Below are positions 7,902 through 16,886 of a DNA stretch of 57,908 bases, piece by piece. A model generated the notes under the pieces. It had not been told where the DNA came from. It did not search any database and worked only from the letters and a program-made list of their open reading frames with translations. How positions within the stretch are numbered: position 1 is the first letter of the stretch; every line of letters begins with the position of its first letter. Source of the DNA: an uncultured Alphaproteobacteria bacterium (GTDB taxonomy: Bacteria; Pseudomonadota; Alphaproteobacteria; RF32; CAG-239); contig CAKQLF010000009.1 in assembly GCA_934254585.1 (NCBI GenBank), positions 1-57,908 of the forward strand. The letters are read 5' to 3'. Both the position numbers and the translations under genes were made by a program.

Positions 7902-9143
7902 TTAGAATTTATATTGATATTGCAAAGCATACATATTGCTATAACTTTTGTATTTTGCATTTGCATCATGTTCCGGAGAGTTCCAAACTTTGCCGTGTAT
8001 CATAAACAGGTGGGCGTAGCCTAAGTCAAACTGATGATTGCCGGTGGCATAACTTACACCAAAAGAAGTCCATAAACGGTCGGTATCCGGAATACGGTTG
8101 GTGCGGTAAGTGTTGTTTGGAACCGGTGACTGATCCCACGCCAATCCGGCGCGCAAGGTCCATTTTTCATCTAAATAATAATCTTGTCCCAAAGCAAAAT
8201 TCCAAGCGTCTTTCCAACGGTAGTCCACATCTAACACGCCATTTTTGATTCGGGTGTTGGTTGATTTGGCCGGAAATACGTTAAATCTGTGCCATTGAGT
8301 GTATTTAACGGTGGCGGTTGTGCCCCATTTTTCGGCAAACTTATGATAACCGGATAAAATCCAGCTTGCCGGTAATTCCGGATCAGAAACCGAATCATAC
8401 CGGCCGAATATATTTCCTAACGGGGTGTAATAAGTTACATCGTGGTCGCCTGTGGTGCGCTGAGTGCTCTTAAAACGATAGGATAAACCGATTCTGGTGT
8501 TTTCGTTAAATTCGTACATTGCACCCAAATTCATTGTTCCCGCCCAGCCGGAAACCTTAAAATCACTGTAACCGATGCGGCTGCCGGTAAGAGGATTGTT
8601 TAAATTTGAAGTAAGTTTACCTTTAATATAGCGTAAAATTCCGCTTATGCCTAAAGATAAATGATTGTCCAATTTATAAGCGGCGGAAAGATTGGTGTCA
8701 ATCACTTCTAATTCAGAACGACGGACACCGGTTGCTCCGTTGGCCACAAAGCTGTCGTTTTTATAGCGGGTAGCCAAGCCAAACGGCACATAAATACCGG
8801 CACCCAAAAACAGCTTGTCATTAACATTATATTGACCAAACGCACTCGGCAGCGGAATCATAAAATCCATATCGGTCTTTTGCCCAGCCGTATTACCCAC
8901 GCCTCGAATTTTTGAAGCAACTTCGGTCATGGTCAAACCTGCTTGCATACCCGAACGTTTAACTAAGGTCATACCGGCCGGATTGTAGGCCAAAGCGGAA
9001 TAGTCGTCGCCCGCAACGCCGATACCGGCAAAAGCGCGCCCCAAGTTGGTTACTGAAAATTCGTTTAATTGATAGCCGGCAGCATTGGCGTTGCTTATTG
9101 CCGCACTTAAAGCCAAAACGGCGGCTGTTGATAATTTTTTCAT
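7902..9143 (-). CDS. FadL/OmpP1/TodX-family outer-membrane transporter
   Basis: 413 aa. The family forms 14-strand barrels that take up long-chain fatty acids or other hydrophobic compounds. A Sec signal peptide ends at about residue 21 (SAAISNANA, then AGYQLNEFS). The N-terminal hatch region has the family hallmark GDDYSALAYNPAGMTLV. The remainder is alternating aromatic beta strands, and the protein ends YALQYQYKF with a terminal Phe, as outer-membrane proteins do. The usual length is 400-450 aa. The start follows GAGGAAG on the minus strand. It is transcribed alone, divergently from the ATPase gene. The substrate cannot be assigned from sequence. Confidence 0.9.
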   Translation of the reverse strand: MKKLSTAAVLALSAAISNANAAGYQLNEFSVTNLGRAFAGIGVAGDDYSALAYNPAGMTLVKRSGMQAGLTMTEVASKIRGVGNTAGQKTDMDFMIPLPSAFGQYNVNDKLFLGAGIYVPFGLATRYKNDSFVANGATGVRRSELEVIDTNLSAAYKLDNHLSLGISGILRYIKGKLTSNLNNPLTGSRIGYSDFKVSGWAGTMNLGAMYEFNENTRIGLSYRFKSTQRTTGDHDVTYYTPLGNIFGRYDSVSDPELPASWILSGYHKFAEKWGTTATVKYTQWHRFNVFPAKSTNTRIKNGVLDVDYRWKDAWNFALGQDYYLDEKWTLRAGLAWDQSPVPNNTYRTNRIPDTDRLWTSFGVSYATGNHQFDLGYAHLFMIHGKVWNSPEHDANAKYKSYSNMYALQYQYKF

Positions 9144-9242
9144 AGTTCTTCCTCTTTTATTTAAACTGCGCTAATTATAACATATTGGAAGTAGGCGTAA
9201 AGCTCTAAAGCAATGGCAAACTCAGTATCCTTTGAGATACTA

Positions 9243-9270
9243 TTGACTTTTTAGATGGCTTGTCTGTAAT
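9243..9270 (+). promoter_or_regulatory. Sigma-70-like promoter before the ATPase gene
   Basis: TTGACT at 9243-9248 and TGTAAT at 9265-9270 with a 16-bp spacer. The start would be near 9277, giving a leader of about 100 nt. Confidence 0.5.
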
Positions 9271-9378
9271 ATTTTTGGCAATTTTATTGTGGATAAGTTA
9301 TTTTACACCGATTTAACCAAACCTTAACGAAAAATACATATCTTTTAAGAGTGTTTAATTTATAGGATATAAAAAAAT

Positions 9379-10332
9379 ATGGCAACAGTTAATGATACGG
9401 ACTTTTCCGATATATATATTATACCAGACGGAACGGCCTATATTTGGGGACAAAGAACTCCAAGCGGATTAATACAGGTGCAACCTGATGATTATGATGA
9501 ATTTCTACAAGAAGTTATGAATACTTATGATGGGCATAATCCGAGTTATTTGGTGAAATTTAAAGGATTGAACTATCGTGTTGAGCGAACGGTAACTTTG
9601 GAAGGTCAACAATACTGCGCTCGTAAAATGCCTCATAGCGTTCCGGATATTAACAAATTGGGAATTGAAGAGCATCTTTTGAAATATCTGAAATCTTTGA
9701 GTAGTGCTCCGGGGTTGATTTTGTTGGCCGGAACAACCGGTTCAGGTAAAACTACCACACTTTCGGCATTGTTGCGTGAATTTTTAATTCGTGACGGCGG
9801 TTACGCGTTCACCTTAGAAGATCCGGTCGAAATGCCTTTGGACGGAACTTATCACACGGTAAACGGCGAGTTGGGAATTTGCAAACAGATGAATCCGCCT
9901 AACGGTTCATGGGAAGAAGGTTTGAAATCAATGCTTCGTTCTAAGCCTCGTTATGTGTATTTGGGTGAGATTCGTGACCCTGAAATTGCGTCAGAAGCGT
10001 TGCGTGCGGCAATTTCCGGTCACCTTGTGATGTCTACAATTCACGCCAGCACCGTGTCAGATGCTATTCAATCAATTGTAAAATATGCTGCAGCTTCGGG
10101 TATTTCTGAAGAAATGGCTTACGATTTGGTTGGAAACGGTATTTTGGCCGTGTTGCACCAATCTTTGGTTGGGGTGCCGAAACGCGCTAAACTGGAATTT
10201 GTTTTTGCAAATCCGGACGGCTCCAAGGGTGATCAGGTGCGCGGTATTATCAAAAGCGGTAAGATGAACCTGTCTACCACTATTGAAACCCAACGCATTA
10301 GATTATCTCGTGGTGTTCCGTTGTTTGATTAA
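9379..10332 (+). CDS. PilT/DotB-type secretion or pilus ATPase
   Basis: 317 aa. This is a hexameric AAA+-like secretion ATPase that drives pilus extension or retraction, or type IV secretion. The N-terminal PAS-like part is followed by Walker A GTTGSGKTTT from residue 118, the Asp box EDPVE (about 151-155), the Walker B region VYLGEIRDPEIASEALRAA and the His box GHLVMSTIHAS. It is shorter than GspE/PilB (over 500 aa) and lacks their long N domain and Cys4 zinc motif, so it is closer to PilT, DotB or conjugative-pilus ATPases. It is the only pilus motor gene in the window and may serve the pilins at 417-1800 and 24675-25364. That link is inference. Confidence 0.85.
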   Translation: MATVNDTDFSDIYIIPDGTAYIWGQRTPSGLIQVQPDDYDEFLQEVMNTYDGHNPSYLVKFKGLNYRVERTVTLEGQQYCARKMPHSVPDINKLGIEEHLLKYLKSLSSAPGLILLAGTTGSGKTTTLSALLREFLIRDGGYAFTLEDPVEMPLDGTYHTVNGELGICKQMNPPNGSWEEGLKSMLRSKPRYVYLGEIRDPEIASEALRAAISGHLVMSTIHASTVSDAIQSIVKYAAASGISEEMAYDLVGNGILAVLHQSLVGVPKRAKLEFVFANPDGSKGDQVRGIIKSGKMNLSTTIETQRIRLSRGVPLFD

Positions 10333-10350
10333 TCTTTTGAATACAGCAAG

Positions 10351-10377
10351 AAAACAGTCGTCAAGGCTGTTTTTTTG
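10351..10377 (+). terminator. Intrinsic terminator
   Basis: AAAACAG/CTGTTTT stem (10351-10357 with 10367-10373) followed by T residues, after the ATPase gene. Confidence 0.7.
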
Positions 10378-10452
10378 TTGTTTATTTACTATTTTTTCAG
10401 TATTTAAGCGTTAACCTACAAAAAAGTATTTCATTTTTTAAGGATTATTAAA

Positions 10453-11058
10453 ATGACTGATGAAACTTCGCAAAATGAAGAGCAACAAAAAGAACAAATG
10501 GAAAAGATTGTTGCTGAAGGTAAAAATTTTGGTATGTATCTCAAAGAGAAAAAATATTTTTCAGCTTTGAAAGAATTTTTTAAATTGTTGGGGAGCGTTT
10601 ATAAACGTTTTATCAAGGGAAAATACGTTACCATTAAGGGCAAAAAAATTCCGTTGGCGGCAGTTTTAATGGTGGTTTTACTGCTGTTTGTCGGTATGAT
10701 GCCTGCAGGCGAAAATTCCACAGAAAAACAAAAACAGTCTACGGAAACGGCAGATACGGTTGAAAATACTCAACTGAAAGAAAAAGAGGATTTGAATACC
10801 TATAATCAAGATGGTATAAAGGTTTATGGTTTGGTGAAATGTGAAAATGCTGTTTGCGGTTACTTGGAAAATGGTTCCGATAATGATATTTCGCGCATTT
10901 TGATTTCCATAAACTTTACGGACAAATCCGGAGCCGTTATTTATGAAGGTGGAGCAGAAGCGACCGCGATGGTGGCTAAAAGCCGCTCACGCTTTAAAAT
11001 TCCGGCAGAAGGCGAGTTTGATGCTTTTCATCTGACAGATGTAACAGTGGAAAAATAA
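10453..11058 (+). CDS. Single-span membrane protein with FxLYD-like C-terminal domain
   Basis: 201 aa, family not firmly recognised. A charged cytoplasmic N terminus (1-66, rich in Glu, Gln and Lys) is followed by one membrane helix (about 68-86, IPLAAVLMVVLLLFVGMMP). A polar linker leads to a globular domain (about 122-201) with VYGLVKCENAVCGYLENGSD and ILISINFTDKSGAVIYEG. The pattern of a short strand, an Asn/Gly turn and F-D-G-V resembles extracytoplasmic FxLYD domains. Two Cys (CENAVC) in this domain could pair in the periplasm. Terminators lie on both sides, so it is monocistronic. Function unknown. Confidence 0.7.
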   Translation: MTDETSQNEEQQKEQMEKIVAEGKNFGMYLKEKKYFSALKEFFKLLGSVYKRFIKGKYVTIKGKKIPLAAVLMVVLLLFVGMMPAGENSTEKQKQSTETADTVENTQLKEKEDLNTYNQDGIKVYGLVKCENAVCGYLENGSDNDISRILISINFTDKSGAVIYEGGAEATAMVAKSRSRFKIPAEGEFDAFHLTDVTVEK

Positions 11059-11079
11059 ATATACCTATATGTGTTTTCT

Positions 11080-11112
11080 CAGCTCGGGTTTGCTACTCGG
11101 GCTGTTTTTTTT
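11080..11112 (+). terminator. Intrinsic terminator
   Basis: A 10-bp stem CAGCTCGGGT/ACTCGGGCTG with two G-T pairs and loop TTGCT, followed by eight T. Confidence 0.85.
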
Positions 11113-11310
11113 GTTATTAAAATCAATAAATTTTTGATTATCCGATTTTGTTAACTTTTTAAAACGATAATCGATTTTAAGGCCGTTTTTTTGCCCGTAG
11201 AAGCATATCGACTATTTTATTTTGGGTATAAAAGCGAGAAAAAACTTTTTATTAGGGCGAATTTTTGCTATGTTTGGGCAGTTTAACAAGTTTAACAAAA
11301 GAGGTATAAA

Positions 11311-14121
11311 GTGACTGAAGAAATTGAAAACACAGATGTCATTAAGTCTGACAACATTACCCCGACAATGATTTCGGAGGAAATGCGCCGTTCATATTTG
11401 GACTATGCGATGAGCGTGATTGTGTCGCGTGCGTTGCCTGACGCCCGTGATGGTATGAAACCTGTGCACCGCCGCATTATTTATGGAATGTATGAAAATG
11501 GTTATGATTGCACAAAGCCATATCGTAAATCGGCGCGTATCGTTGGTGATGTTATGGGTAAATATCACCCGCATGGTGATAGTTCTATTTATGAGGCCAT
11601 GGTGCGTATGGCGCAGCCGTTTTCAATGCGTTTGACTTTGGTTGATGGTCAGGGAAACTTTGGCTCTATGGATGGTGATGGCGCGGCCGCAATGCGTTAT
11701 ACCGAGGCCAGACTCGCCAAAGTGTCTTCTTGTTTAACCGATAACTTAGATGAAGACACTGTTGACTTTATGCCGAACTATGATGAATCATTGCAAGAAC
11801 CGACGGTTTTGCCGGCGCGTTTTCCTAACTTGCTGGTTAATGGCGGCAATGGTATTGCCGTGGGTATGGCCACTAATATTCCGCCGCACAATTTAGGTGA
11901 GGTTATTGATGCCTGCTGTGCCTATATTGACAATCCGGAAATCAGTATTGAAGAATTAGTCAGCATTGTTCCGGGACCGGATTTTCCTACCGGTGGTTTG
12001 ATTTTGGGTTATGGCGGAGCCAAACAGGCTTATTTGACCGGCCGCGGTTCGGTTATGATGCGCGCTAAATGCACAATTGAAGAAATTCGCAAAGACAAAG
12101 AGGCCATTATTGTGCACGAAGTGCCGTATCAAGTTAATAAGGCCGCATTGGTTTCGCACATTGCCGAATTGGTTAAAGATAAAAAAGTTGAGGGTATTTC
12201 CGATATTCGCGATGAATCCGACCGTCAGGGCGTGCGTATCGTAATTGAAATCAAGCGTGATTTTCAGGCCGATGTGGTTTTGAATCAGTTGTATAAGTTT
12301 ACGGCTTTGCAGACCAGTTTCGGTATGAATATGCTGGCTATTAACGCCGGTCGTCCGATGATGATGAATTTGAAAGACATTATTTCAACCTTTATTGAAT
12401 TTCGTGAAGAGGTTATCCGCCGCCGCACGATTTATCGCTTAAACAAGGCTCGTAATCGGGCGCACGTTTTGGTTGGTTTGGCTATTGCCGTGGAAAATTT
12501 GGACGAAGTTATCGAACTGATTAAAACCGCGCCGACTCCGCAAGACGCTAAAGAATCTTTGGTTGCCAAAGCTTGGCCGGCCGCAACCATTGAAGACTGG
12601 GTTAAACTCATTGATGAACCGGATAGAAAGGTTGAAAATGGTTTTTACCGCTTGTCTGATGACCAAGCCAAAGCCATTTTGGATTTGAAATTGCAACGCT
12701 TGACCGGTTTGGAACGTGACAAAATTCACGATGAATTGGTTTCTTTGGGTGAAGATATTAAAGAGTTTCTTTCTATTTTAGCCAGTCGTGAAAAACTTTA
12801 TGGAATTATGCGCGATGAATTGGTGGCTGTTAAAGACGAATACGCCACTCCGCGCTTGACCAAAATTGAAGATATTGAATACAACCAAGATATCGAGTCT
12901 TTGATTCAGCGTGAAGAAATGGTTGTTACCGTGACCGAAGCCGGTTATATCAAACGCGTGCCGTTAAACGCTTATAAGGCGCAACGCCGCGGCGGTAAAG
13001 GTAAATCGGGTATGACTACGAAGGAAGAAGATTTTGTGACTCGCTTGTTTGTGGCCAGCACCCACACGCCGGTGTTGTTCTTCTCAAACAAAGGTATAGT
13101 TTATAAAATGAAAGTTTATAAACTTCCGTTGGGTTCACCAACTTCTAAGGGCAAACCGTTTATTAATTTGTTGCCGTTGGTGCAGGGCGAAACCATTACC
13201 GCAATTATGAAACTTCCGGAAAATGAAGCCGATTGCGAGAATTTGTCAATTGCTTTTGCAACCGCTAAAGGAAATATCCGCCGCAACAGCCTGATGGATT
13301 TTGTAAATGTTCAATCCAATGGTAAAATTGCGATGAAACTGGACGAGGGCGACAAACTTATCAATGTGGCTTTGTGTGATGACAGCAACGACATTATGTT
13401 GGCGGCCAAGAGCGGTAAGTGTATTCGTTTTGCTGTAGAAGATTTGCGCGTGTTTGTCGGTCGTAACTCTACCGGCGTGCGCGGTGTCAAACTGCAAGGC
13501 GACGATGAAGTTATCTCGATGTCGATTTTGAAACATTGCACCGCCAGTGTGGAACAACGCGACGAATATTTGCGTGTTTCCAACGCTATGAAACGTATGG
13601 AAACCGAAAGCGGCGGTGATGCTTGCATTTCTCCGGATCAAACCGGTTTGTTGAATTTGCTTGATACGGCTAAATTTGAGGAAATGCGCAAAGAAGAAGA
13701 ATTTATCTTGACTGTTACCGTAACCGGTTATGGTAAGCGCACTTCTTCGTATGAATATCGTGTGACAGGTCGTGGCGGTCAAGGTATTGCCAATATGGAA
13801 ATGTCACCGCGCAACAAAGAAGTTGTAAGTTCTTTCCCGATTGAAGATGGTAAGGAAATTATGATGGTTACCGATGGCGGCAAGCTTATTCGTATGCCGG
13901 TTGATGATATCCGTGTGGCCGGACGTAAGACCCAAGGCGTTATCTTGTTCCGTACGGGCGAAGATGAAAAGGTTGTTTCCGTAACCTGGTTGGATTCCGA
14001 TGCCGACGCCGATGAAGAAATTGACGAAGAAAACGGAAGCGAGGTTTTAGGTGATAATGTTGCGGATATTGATGAAAATGTTGATGTTGTAGCTGAACCT
14101 GAAACCGAGGCAGATGAATAA
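11311..14121 (+). CDS. gyrA: DNA gyrase subunit A
   Basis: 936 aa. It is the DNA-breaking and rejoining subunit of gyrase and works as A2B2 with GyrB to add negative supercoils. The breakage-reunion domain has RDGMKPVHRRIIYGM, the catalytic Tyr130 in AAMRYTEARLAK, and the QRDR segment HPHGDSSIYEAMVR. At the positions equivalent to E. coli Ser83 and Asp87 it has Ser and Glu, a naturally occurring combination. The C-terminal beta-pinwheel carries the GyrA box QRRGGKG, which separates gyrase from ParC. The last 30 residues are very acidic (DADADEEIDEE and onward). GTG 11311 is the start, preceded by AGAGGTA. It is monocistronic. Confidence 0.97.
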   Translation: MTEEIENTDVIKSDNITPTMISEEMRRSYLDYAMSVIVSRALPDARDGMKPVHRRIIYGMYENGYDCTKPYRKSARIVGDVMGKYHPHGDSSIYEAMVRMAQPFSMRLTLVDGQGNFGSMDGDGAAAMRYTEARLAKVSSCLTDNLDEDTVDFMPNYDESLQEPTVLPARFPNLLVNGGNGIAVGMATNIPPHNLGEVIDACCAYIDNPEISIEELVSIVPGPDFPTGGLILGYGGAKQAYLTGRGSVMMRAKCTIEEIRKDKEAIIVHEVPYQVNKAALVSHIAELVKDKKVEGISDIRDESDRQGVRIVIEIKRDFQADVVLNQLYKFTALQTSFGMNMLAINAGRPMMMNLKDIISTFIEFREEVIRRRTIYRLNKARNRAHVLVGLAIAVENLDEVIELIKTAPTPQDAKESLVAKAWPAATIEDWVKLIDEPDRKVENGFYRLSDDQAKAILDLKLQRLTGLERDKIHDELVSLGEDIKEFLSILASREKLYGIMRDELVAVKDEYATPRLTKIEDIEYNQDIESLIQREEMVVTVTEAGYIKRVPLNAYKAQRRGGKGKSGMTTKEEDFVTRLFVASTHTPVLFFSNKGIVYKMKVYKLPLGSPTSKGKPFINLLPLVQGETITAIMKLPENEADCENLSIAFATAKGNIRRNSLMDFVNVQSNGKIAMKLDEGDKLINVALCDDSNDIMLAAKSGKCIRFAVEDLRVFVGRNSTGVRGVKLQGDDEVISMSILKHCTASVEQRDEYLRVSNAMKRMETESGGDACISPDQTGLLNLLDTAKFEEMRKEEEFILTVTVTGYGKRTSSYEYRVTGRGGQGIANMEMSPRNKEVVSSFPIEDGKEIMMVTDGGKLIRMPVDDIRVAGRKTQGVILFRTGEDEKVVSVTWLDSDADADEEIDEENGSEVLGDNVADIDENVDVVAEPETEADE

Positions 14122-14155
14122 CCAATGCCAGACTGATATCATTATGTTTTTATGC

Positions 14156-14191
14156 AAAATCCTGGGTCACAACCCGGGATTTTGTTTTATT
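14156..14191 (+). terminator. Intrinsic terminator of gyrA
   Basis: A 12-bp stem (14156-14167 with 14172-14183), loop CACA, then GTTTTATT. Confidence 0.85.
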
Positions 14192-14268
14192 AAGGCAATA
14201 ATAAACAATGATAACAGGGCGATATCGTTAAATAACGTTAGAGATTGGCTTCTAAAAAAAATGAGTTT

Positions 14269-16098
14269 TTATTTATCCTGACTGAGTGGAATTTTCCCGT
14301 GCATAGTGTATAAATCATCTTGAGTGCGATTATATTTCGGCGAAGCTAAACTTAAATTAGAGTCACGCTTAAAACCCTCAATTCCAAGAATGTCCAGCAT
14401 TGTTTCAAACATCAAATCACTGCTCCAATAATTGTCGATGTGAGATTTAAGTGTGTCGAAAATTTGCTGATTTTGCTTAATAAATTTTTCGGAGAACAGC
14501 ATAACAAGCGGAATATGGCTCATTTGAAATGTAAATTTGCTGCTTTCGTGCGCATAATCTAAATCAGGTTCCTCACCGTGGTCCGAAACATAAAGAAAAC
14601 TCATAAAATCGGGGTTATTTTTAACCGAATCATAAATCTGAGCCAATACATTGTCATTATGCAAAATACAGTTATCGTAACTATCTGTTTTTTCCGATTG
14701 TTCAGAAAACACCTCAAATTCTGTCGGATAGCGGTCAGCATAAATGCTATGGCAACCCATAAGGTGGATTATAATCAATGATTTGTTGCTTTTATTTATT
14801 AAATCGGGCAAAAATTCAATCAATTTTTCATCTGTGTAGGCCGAAACACTTTTTTCACCGGAATAATCATTTATCCAAATTTCATTATCAGCGTATTGAG
14901 CCAAAATGGTAAGCGGAGTATCGTGCGCGCTGAATTTAGTTTGATTACTGAGCCAAAATGTAGAAAATCCGGCAGTTTTAGCAAGCTCGATAATTGAGTA
15001 AGTATCCTTTATTTTCAATTTGTTATATTGGTTTTGTTGAGTTAAAAGATAAAGCAACGCCGGAATAGTGTGAACGTGATTTGAATAGGCATTTTTAAAA
15101 ATCAGAGTCTGCGGATTGTTTTTTTGAGCATCTAACCAAGGTGTTGTTAAACGATTGTAACCATAAGCGTGCATATGGTCGCGGGTGGTAGATTCTCCCA
15201 AAACCAGAATATAGATTCCTTTGGCTTTGCTGGTTAATGTTCCTTGCAATTTTTGTAAAAATTGCTTTCTAGCGGCCACGGATTTACTAAATTCAGCAAA
15301 GTTATTGAGATATGAATTTACATTAGTAAAGGTTGATAAAACTAAATTTAACTGCAATCGGGGTAAAGAGAAAATAGTCAAATAGAATAGCAGTAATGTG
15401 CAGACAATAGCTGTTTTTCGACAGTTAGAACGAAAATTTTTAAGTTTAAAGCACAAAGTGCAGAAAAACAATAGGCCAAAGAATAGTCCGGCAGTGGAGA
15501 GCCACCATAACCCTTGATTTTGTTCGGAAATGTAGTCCAAAACCTCATATTTATTGGTTTGAAATAAAGTCATAATAATGTCGGTTGAAAGTATTTTTCC
15601 GCCGCTGACGGCAAAATATCCCCAAAATATGAGGGGAGATAAATATACGACAAGACAAAGCAAAAAAGCAAAAATCAGGGCGGCAATGCGGATAAATTTG
15701 GATTGGACAGTTTTACCAAAGTATAAAAATAACGATATTGTACCAAATAAAATTGAAGCAACACTCAGAGTTTGCATTGTTTCGCGTTCAGAAACAATCA
15801 TTCCGTCAAAAATTCGCAGAAAGTCGGTTGTTTCATAAAAAGCTATAGTTATCAGAAAAAGCCCGAAAAATTTTTTGTCATAATTCCATAGATAGGCGTT
15901 AAAAGCAAAAATCAGGGCGGAGCTTAATGCGTATCCGCTGTATTGTAAAAGGTTATAAGTGTTTTGTGTGTTAAAAAAACGTAAGAAGCACGAGACGATT
16001 AACAGTCCCAGAAACGAGAACCACCAGTATTTTGTGCTATTAAAAAAATCTGTCAGACAGCGTGCCAAAGTGGAAAAGTTTATGTTTTTTATACTCAT
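14269..16098 (-). CDS. EptA/CptA-like phosphoethanolamine transferase (sulfatase fold)
   Basis: 609 aa. Relatives transfer phosphoethanolamine from phosphatidylethanolamine to lipid A or LPS core at the periplasmic face. About seven hydrophobic segments occupy residues 1-270. The catalytic domain starts at about 297 with YILVLGESTTRDHMHAYGYN, where the Thr after GES is the expected nucleophile. Later family motifs are MGCHSIYADRYP and YVSDHGEEPD, whose Asp-His should bind zinc. I chose the internal ATG at 16098 because GAGGA lies five bases upstream; an in-frame ATG nine codons earlier lies in the terminator foot of the preceding gene. It is probably a separate transcription unit. The exact acceptor is unknown. 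Confidence 0.85.
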   Translation of the reverse strand: MSIKNINFSTLARCLTDFFNSTKYWWFSFLGLLIVSCFLRFFNTQNTYNLLQYSGYALSSALIFAFNAYLWNYDKKFFGLFLITIAFYETTDFLRIFDGMIVSERETMQTLSVASILFGTISLFLYFGKTVQSKFIRIAALIFAFLLCLVVYLSPLIFWGYFAVSGGKILSTDIIMTLFQTNKYEVLDYISEQNQGLWWLSTAGLFFGLLFFCTLCFKLKNFRSNCRKTAIVCTLLLFYLTIFSLPRLQLNLVLSTFTNVNSYLNNFAEFSKSVAARKQFLQKLQGTLTSKAKGIYILVLGESTTRDHMHAYGYNRLTTPWLDAQKNNPQTLIFKNAYSNHVHTIPALLYLLTQQNQYNKLKIKDTYSIIELAKTAGFSTFWLSNQTKFSAHDTPLTILAQYADNEIWINDYSGEKSVSAYTDEKLIEFLPDLINKSNKSLIIIHLMGCHSIYADRYPTEFEVFSEQSEKTDSYDNCILHNDNVLAQIYDSVKNNPDFMSFLYVSDHGEEPDLDYAHESSKFTFQMSHIPLVMLFSEKFIKQNQQIFDTLKSHIDNYWSSDLMFETMLDILGIEGFKRDSNLSLASPKYNRTQDDLYTMHGKIPLSQDK

Positions 16099-16106
16099 AA
16101 AATCCT

Positions 16107-16144
16107 CAATAAAAAATATCCACATACTTAATTGCTATGTGGAT
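16107..16144 (-). terminator. Intrinsic terminator of the sua5 operon
   Basis: On the minus strand, ATCCACATA/TATGTGGAT (16136-16144 with 16118-16126) is followed by ATTTTTTATT. It lies between the secreted-protein gene and the transferase gene, and its T tract is only a few bases from the latter's ribosome-binding site. Confidence 0.75.
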
Positions 16145-16188
16145 ATATAGATGAATTATTTTAAACGGTCAATTAAAAGGAATAGTTA

Positions 16189-16875
16189 TTAACCATTAAA
16201 ATTATTATGACTCATTTTATAAGCCTGTACAAAAGACAAGGTTTTGGCTTTATTGTTACCATTTTGATTTTCAACCACTTTATTGTCAACTTTTTTAGTA
16301 AAATCAATATGTTTTGTTGATGAGTTAATAAAGCTCTCTAAGTTGTTCATTGCGGCTTTTCGGTCTTGTTTATTTTCCATTTCAGCTAATTTTTTTTGAT
16401 AAATATCCTCAAACTTAACGTTGTCGGCGTTGTCTTTGGCATTCTGTTCATAAGTAGCCATTTCATTTTCCGACATAGGGTGTTCACCGCTTAAATCCCG
16501 ATAGAAATTTGTTTCCATTACGGCCTCAGGTCGAGAGGCTTCATATTTCACAATAGCTGAAAGCATAGCCGCTTTTTCTTTAGTTACTTTTGCATTAGGA
16601 GCGTAATCTTGCGCATTAAGTCCATATTTTTTGACCACATCATTCCAATCATATAAACGATGTGTTTTCATACTGGCAACATCACGCGCAGCTATATTGC
16701 GGGGCAAACCATTGTCGGTTGTTTTTTGTGCATTTTGAGTTATTTGCTGAGAATTATGTTCTTGAGCCTGAGCTTTTAAGGTTGGCGCAAGAGCCGAGGC
16801 CGCTATACCTGTTGCAATACCGGTTTTAAGTATACTGTTTTTCATAATTTCTATTTTATTTTTTAAGTTAGACAT
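16189..16875 (-). CDS. Secreted or periplasmic protein of unknown function
   Basis: 228 aa. Near the N terminus, MKNSILKTGIATGIAASALA and a following LKAQAQE look like a Sec signal peptide cleaved near residue 38. A near-perfect GGAGG sits 5 bp before the first ATG (MSNLKNKIEI), which makes a ten-residue extension in front of a conventional signal peptide. The mature part is hydrophilic and helical, rich in Asn, Lys and Glu (ADNVKFEDIYQKKLAEMENK), with no motif I recognise. It is the last gene of a tight operon, 11 bp after sua5. The position after a toxin-immunity pair may be chance. Confidence 0.7.
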   Translation of the reverse strand: MSNLKNKIEIMKNSILKTGIATGIAASALAPTLKAQAQEHNSQQITQNAQKTTDNGLPRNIAARDVASMKTHRLYDWNDVVKKYGLNAQDYAPNAKVTKEKAAMLSAIVKYEASRPEAVMETNFYRDLSGEHPMSENEMATYEQNAKDNADNVKFEDIYQKKLAEMENKQDRKAAMNNLESFINSSTKHIDFTKKVDNKVVENQNGNNKAKTLSFVQAYKMSHNNFNG

Positions 16876-16886
16876 AGTTACCTCCG

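Noticed and set aside
13246..13782. 178-aa minus-strand frame within gyrA
   Set aside because: It is a shadow of gyrA codon usage, with no RBS and no recognisable domain; other long frames opposite gapA, pgk, portal and mutS are rejected for the same reason.
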